Below are positions 30,328 through 33,995 of a DNA stretch of 33,995 bases, one piece after another; the stretch's first letter is position 1; the number at the start of each line of letters is the position of its first letter. The notes under the pieces are model-generated. The model saw only the letters and a program-made list of their open reading frames with translations. It was not told the origin of the DNA and did not search any database. Both the position numbers and the translations under genes were made by a program. The DNA comes from JBDGRJ01 sp042218115 (GTDB taxonomy: Bacteria; Patescibacteriota; Patescibacteriia; Magasanikbacterales; UBA922): positions 1 through 33,995 of the forward strand of contig JBDGRJ010000007.1 in the NCBI GenBank assembly GCA_042218115.1, given 5' to 3'.

Positions 30328-30366
30328 TACTATTACTATTATTAGTGTTGTGAATTCTGGGGATAA
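30328..30366 (-). promoter_or_regulatory. Candidate origin unwinding element (DnaA-trio-like tract)
   Basis: On the minus strand a near DnaA box TTATCCCCA (30358-30366) is followed by GAATTCACAACAC and then TAATAATAGTAATAGTA (30328-30344), five consecutive TAA/TAG triplets. An A/T-only stretch follows. This order (box, short spacer, DnaA-trios, AT-rich) matches the basal unwinding system known from Bacillus, which also lies between dnaA and dnaN. The remaining 30367-30536 holds no gene; TTATCCACT sits at 30537-30545 over the dnaA stop. Confidence 0.55.
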
Positions 30367-30536
30367 AAAAATATTTTCACTACTGATAGTAAAAAAGACC
30401 TCCAAACAATACTTAACAACTGGTCTAATAACTACTGAACAATATGTGCAGTAAATTCAACCGTGTCTAACCGCCTGGGGATTGCTGTTGAGTAAGTGTT
30501 TATAAAATGAGCACATATCATCACCCAATCCACAAC

Positions 30537-31946
30537 TTATCCACTGGTTGTTTTAATATCACTATACAACCTTTGTTTAACTAAATCAACATCTTCTTTC
30601 AAGTCTTTATCTTCTTCAACCATTTGTTCTATTTTTTCATATCCGTGTATTGCTGTTGTGTGATCCCTTCCACCTATCTCATCTCCTATTTCCGGGTAGG
30701 ACATCCCCAACTCCTCTCTAAGTAAAAACATAGCAATTTGTCTAGGCAGGGAATACTTCTTTTTTCTGCTTTTTCCCAATATTTCGTCTAGTTCAATGTC
30801 AAAAAAATTAGATACAGTCTTTAATACCTCTCTGGGAGTCAAAGTCTTCTTTTGGTTTTGTGATTTAAAGCTGTCCAAAACTGATTTGATAGAATCTTCT
30901 GTAGGTTTGAAGTTTTTTAATTGGTGATAGGCGATGATTTTATTTAAGGCTCCTTCTAATTCCCTAATGTTGCTTTGCACCATAGTTGCAATTAGCTGTA
31001 ATAGTTCTTGGTTTATCTCAAAGTCTTTTTCTTGACATTTTGTTTCCAGTATAGCAACTCTGGTTTCCAGATCAGGAGAGTCAATATCGGCAGTCATACC
31101 CCATTCAAACCTACTTTGTAACCTGTCTTCAAGTGCCGGTATCTCTTTTGGGGGTCTATCTGAAGAGATAACTATTTGTTTATCGTTTTGGTATAAAGCA
31201 TTAAAGGTGTGGAAAAATTCCTCCTGGGTTTGTTCTTTTCCACTTATAAATTGGATATCATCAATTAGAAGTAAGTTTACATCTCTATATCTATCTTTGA
31301 ACTCATCTGCAGCACCTTCTTTTACTGATCCGACATACTCGCTGGTGAATTTTTCTGCGCTAACATACAAGATTTCGTTTTGTCTGTTTTTCTCCAGTAG
31401 TTTATGTGCAATACCATGAAGAAGGTGTGTCTTACCTAACCCTACTTCACCATAAATGAAAAGCGGGTTGTATGACTGGCCCGGCTTTTCAGCTACTGCT
31501 TTAGCCGCTGCATGAGCTAGTTCATTACCTTTACCTACTACAAAAGTATCAAAAGTATATTTTTCATTGAGACCATATTCTTCGGCTATTTCTTTTGTAT
31601 CCTGCTGTTCCCTTTGTTTGTACTTAGGGTTATCTGAGGTTGATACTTTTTCGGTTTTTTCAGGCTTGCATTTCATATCCTGTATCTTGTTCTTTTTTTC
31701 TATCTCATAATCTACACTCTTTACTTTTTCGCCGCTTTTCTCTTCTAAGAGCTTCTTGATCTCACTGTGGAACTTTTTTTCTAACCAGCTTTTGATAAAG
31801 CTATTAGGTACACATATAACTACCTCACCACTTTCTTCATCGAATTTTCCTACACCGGTGTTTTTAAACCAAGTTGAAAAACTGGCTTTTGACACTTTTA
31901 GCTCAAACTCGGCTAACACTGATTGCCAAACTTCTTTTTTATCCAT
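30537..31946 (-). CDS. dnaA: Chromosomal replication initiator DnaA
   Basis: Protein of 469 residues that binds DnaA boxes and opens the origin. Domain I (about 1-85; VWQSVLAEFELKVSKASFST), a short Lys/Glu-rich domain II linker (about 86-125), AAA+ domain III with Walker A YGEVGLGKTHLLHG (about 175-188), Walker B LLLIDDIQFISG and sensor RLQSRFEWG, and domain IV with the DNA-binding signature GGRDHTTAIHGYEKI. DnaA boxes lie directly upstream, including one between its probable promoter and the ATG, suggesting autoregulation. Confidence 0.98.
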   Translation of the reverse strand: MDKKEVWQSVLAEFELKVSKASFSTWFKNTGVGKFDEESGEVVICVPNSFIKSWLEKKFHSEIKKLLEEKSGEKVKSVDYEIEKKNKIQDMKCKPEKTEKVSTSDNPKYKQREQQDTKEIAEEYGLNEKYTFDTFVVGKGNELAHAAAKAVAEKPGQSYNPLFIYGEVGLGKTHLLHGIAHKLLEKNRQNEILYVSAEKFTSEYVGSVKEGAADEFKDRYRDVNLLLIDDIQFISGKEQTQEEFFHTFNALYQNDKQIVISSDRPPKEIPALEDRLQSRFEWGMTADIDSPDLETRVAILETKCQEKDFEINQELLQLIATMVQSNIRELEGALNKIIAYHQLKNFKPTEDSIKSVLDSFKSQNQKKTLTPREVLKTVSNFFDIELDEILGKSRKKKYSLPRQIAMFLLREELGMSYPEIGDEIGGRDHTTAIHGYEKIEQMVEEDKDLKEDVDLVKQRLYSDIKTTSG

Positions 31947-31955
31947 AAATTATTC

Positions 31956-32121
31956 TGTGGATAAGTAATCAAGTACTATTTTATCAAAAAAACAGGATAG
32001 GTAAAGTTACTTTAAATTTGCGCCTCTTGATAACTCTGTGGATAACTTGTGGAGGCTGTGGATATATCCTTCTAGAGCTTTGTTGAAAACTTTATTAAAG
32101 TTATTTTAAAGCTGTGAATAA
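31956..32121. promoter_or_regulatory. DnaA-box cluster upstream of dnaA (probable oriC)
   Basis: TGTGGATAA at 31956-31964 and 32037-32045 (perfect boxes), TGTGGATAT at 32057-32065 and TGTGAATAA at 32113-32121 (one mismatch each). The AT-rich palindrome AACTTTATTAAAGTT lies at about 32090-32104. All boxes read TTATCCACA on the dnaA coding strand. Together with the dnaA-dnaN gap this makes a two-part origin. Confidence 0.75.
31978..32005 (-). promoter_or_regulatory. Probable dnaA promoter
   Basis: Minus strand TTTACC (32000-32005), 16-nt spacer, TAAAAT (31978-31983), with a perfect DnaA box (31956-31964) between it and the ATG at 31946. Confidence 0.45.
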
Positions 32122-32160
32122 CCACTAGTAAAGATTTCTCTAAAGTTCTCTTTTTGAAAA

Positions 32161-33995
32161 TTATTCTATCTTGACAGTCATTTTTTCTCCCTCGATCTTC
32201 TCTCCTCTTTTAGTTGTGATAGAAGAGCTGATGGTCCAATCTCCTGATTCTGAAGGGTAGGAATTCCATTTTACTCTCATTCTAGGTGTCCCTGTATCAC
32301 CTATATCTGTCAGTGCTCCTACCATTAATTTTTTTTCATCTTTAGTGGCAGTTATTTTAATACTTTGTATATCCTCTTTTTTATAAGGGGTAAAGAATAT
32401 AGAGACCGGGAAATCCTCTTCTTTTAGTGGTTGATTAAACCCAACAAAAGATATTGAAGGTTTAACCTCTCCTGCATCTAGGTTAAAGTTTATTTTTTTG
32501 ATTTTGCGATTACCAATATCATCTTGTGCAATAACGGTTAGTACATGCTTTCCGTCTTTTAGGGTTCTGGCCTGGTAGTTTAGATTAAAAGGATGTTTCT
32601 CCTCCACTCCTACATACCTACCGTCTATCCGATAAATTACTTTATCGACACCTCTGGGGGCGGAAAATCTTATATCGGTATTAATCTCTCTTGTTTTTAT
32701 AGTACTGCTTGGTTTTGGATAAACTACATTAATAGTAGGAGCTAGCTCTGAGGAATAGCCTTTATCTTTTTTTGTGGGAGGTTTTCCAAAAGATAGATTC
32801 CAGTCCGGGTTTTCTTCTTTTTTTCTTTTTTTCCAGTCTTTGATCGCTTTCTCCCATATCTCGTATTGTGGATCTTTACTTGGATTTTCGGGTCTTGGTC
32901 CTCTGGGGTTGTCTTTATCTACGTAGTGGAGTATTGAGTGTGGTGGGATGAAGGTTTTTGTCTCGATTAAGTGTTCAGGGGTTGAGCTGGTTGCTATTAA
33001 ACCGGTTTCTTCATTAATCTTCAACTTTATTTTTCCTTTGTTTCCGTTTAGTATGGGTTTGTCAGCTGTTATAGGTGGTGGGCTTGGAAATTTTTCGATC
33101 GGTTCATCCTCTAGTGCTTTTTTCATAAAATTTTGCCATATTGGCCCTGCTACCTTTGAACCTCCGAAACCTCTTTTCATCGGTGAGTTATCTGTATTTC
33201 CGGCCCATACCCCGGCTACTAAGTTTGGGGTATACCCCATTGTCCATGAATCTACATAGTCATTAGTAGTACCTGTTTTAGCTGCCACCGGCCTATCTCC
33301 CAATTGGAGCACACTATCGGTACCAAAGGCAAATGCCCTGGCTTGATTATCACTGAGGACATCGCTGATTAGTTTTGTGTACTTGGAGTCTATTATCCTA
33401 GTACCTTCTTTTTTCTTTTGTTCATAGAGTATATCACCGTTAGGTCCTGTTACCTTGAGGATACTAGTAGGTTCTCTTTGGATTCCTCCATTTGCTAGAG
33501 TTGCATAGGCGTTTGTATGTTCTAGAGGTATTATTCCACCACCACCCAGTACTAATGATAGCCCTAAGTTCCTTTTATTTAAAGTTGTATAGCCTAGTTC
33601 TTTTGAAAAGTTTAGTGCTTTATCTTCGCCCGTGAGATATAAGGTTTTTACTGCCGGGATGTTGATAGACCCTTGCAGTGCTTTTCGCATAGTGACAGGG
33701 CCTCTCTCCTTTAGATCATAGTTTTTTGGAATATATTCTGTACTTTCAGGAGCCGAGAAGTCGGTTTTTACATCATAAAGTATTGTTTGTGGTGTATAAC
33801 CTTTCTCAAAAGCTGCTGTATATACTATCGGTTTAAAAGAAGAGCCCGGTTGCCGTCTAGCTTGAGTTATAATATTAAATTTTCCGTCAATCTTTTCATT
33901 TGAGAAATCTTTTGATCCAATCATTGCTAGAATTTGGCTGTTGTTGGGGTTCATCGCAATTAATCCGGTATTATTTGCTACTGCTTGTTTTAATA
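32161..33995 (-). CDS. Class A penicillin-binding protein, N-terminus outside the window
   Basis: The frame is open to the right edge; about 610 C-terminal residues are visible. Transpeptidase motifs are complete: PGSSFKPIVYTAAF (SxxK with the acyl-enzyme Ser), GSINIPAVK (SxN) and AAKTGTTNDYVDSWTMGYTP (KTG). The beginning TGLIAMNPNNSQILAMIGSKDF is the usual entry to the transpeptidase domain of PBP1A-like enzymes; the glycosyltransferase domain would lie beyond the edge. After the catalytic domain come a Pro/Lys-rich linker and an Ig-like C-terminal region (INVVYPKPSSTIKTREINTD, VIYRIDGRYVG). It lies next to the origin, on the same strand as dnaA. Confidence 0.94.
   Translation of the reverse strand, partial: LKQAVANNTGLIAMNPNNSQILAMIGSKDFSNEKIDGKFNIITQARRQPGSSFKPIVYTAAFEKGYTPQTILYDVKTDFSAPESTEYIPKNYDLKERGPVTMRKALQGSINIPAVKTLYLTGEDKALNFSKELGYTTLNKRNLGLSLVLGGGGIIPLEHTNAYATLANGGIQREPTSILKVTGPNGDILYEQKKKEGTRIIDSKYTKLISDVLSDNQARAFAFGTDSVLQLGDRPVAAKTGTTNDYVDSWTMGYTPNLVAGVWAGNTDNSPMKRGFGGSKVAGPIWQNFMKKALEDEPIEKFPSPPPITADKPILNGNKGKIKLKINEETGLIATSSTPEHLIETKTFIPPHSILHYVDKDNPRGPRPENPSKDPQYEIWEKAIKDWKKRKKEENPDWNLSFGKPPTKKDKGYSSELAPTINVVYPKPSSTIKTREINTDIRFSAPRGVDKVIYRIDGRYVGVEEKHPFNLNYQARTLKDGKHVLTVIAQDDIGNRKIKKINFNLDAGEVKPSISFVGFNQPLKEEDFPVSIFFTPYKKEDIQSIKITATKDEKKLMVGALTDIGDTGTPRMRVKWNSYPSESGDWTISSSITTKRGEKIEGEKMTVKIE

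Noticed and set aside
1..33995. CRISPR array or rRNA genes
   Set aside because: No regularly spaced repeats and no rRNA-like conserved blocks were seen on either strand.

Overview
The window looks like part of a metagenome-assembled genome from a Candidate Phyla Radiation (Patescibacteria)-like bacterium. Reasons: compact, AT-leaning DNA; a 10-N scaffold gap at 21846-21855; a large family of short two-helix TrbC/VirB2-like pilin proteins; several divergent core enzymes; tRNA genes without encoded CCA. UGA is used as an ordinary stop (gene ending at 14593), so this is not one of the UGA=Gly lineages. Many starts lack a Shine-Dalgarno sequence and lie just behind a strong TTGACA/TATAAT promoter. 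The phylum call is an inference from gene content.

Layout. 1-2864: isoleucyl-tRNA synthetase (C-terminus outside the window) on the minus strand, behind a T-box-like leader. 3276-4773: PHP phosphoesterase and a small P-loop kinase. 5020-8496: plus-strand carbon and redox genes (rpiB, rpe, a thioredoxin reductase-like flavoprotein, a small membrane protein, a PfkB sugar kinase). 8572-10417: minus-strand SpoU methyltransferase, an unknown helical protein and a Cys-less DJ-1/PfpI protein, the last two separated by a 142-bp nested perfect inverted repeat. 10530-12739: a Xer-like recombinase with altered active-site residues, tRNA-Arg, tRNA-His and an MGDG-synthase/MurG-type glycosyltransferase.

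12736-20425, all minus strand, is the most unusual block. It holds galU, then eleven different two-helix pilin-like membrane proteins and one sugar-binding-type lipoprotein. Ten pilin-like genes lie head-to-tail behind the lipoprotein and the eleventh follows galU. Two of them carry Cys-rich extracytoplasmic domains. No T4SS ATPase, channel protein or ABC permease is present in the window. The array reads as a cell-surface assembly system made of many non-identical subunits.

20652-22733 holds rpsF-ssb-rpsR (rpsF broken at the scaffold gap) and uppS. 22818-25279 holds tRNA-Leu, a cluster of DnaA boxes, a DksA-like coiled-coil protein without its zinc finger, lspA and comM. 25288-28256 holds an M23/LysM peptidase and trigger factor. 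28299-31946 is the origin region (DUF167, yidD, rnpA, dnaN, dnaA), with DnaA boxes on both sides of dnaA and a DnaA-trio-like tract between dnaA and dnaN. 32161 to the right edge is a class A penicillin-binding protein whose N-terminus is outside the window.

LspA (lipoprotein maturation), UppS (lipid carrier), PBP and M23/LysM (wall synthesis and remodelling), GalU and the glycosyltransferase (UDP-sugars and glycolipid) together give the envelope background in which the pilin/lipoprotein block would work.
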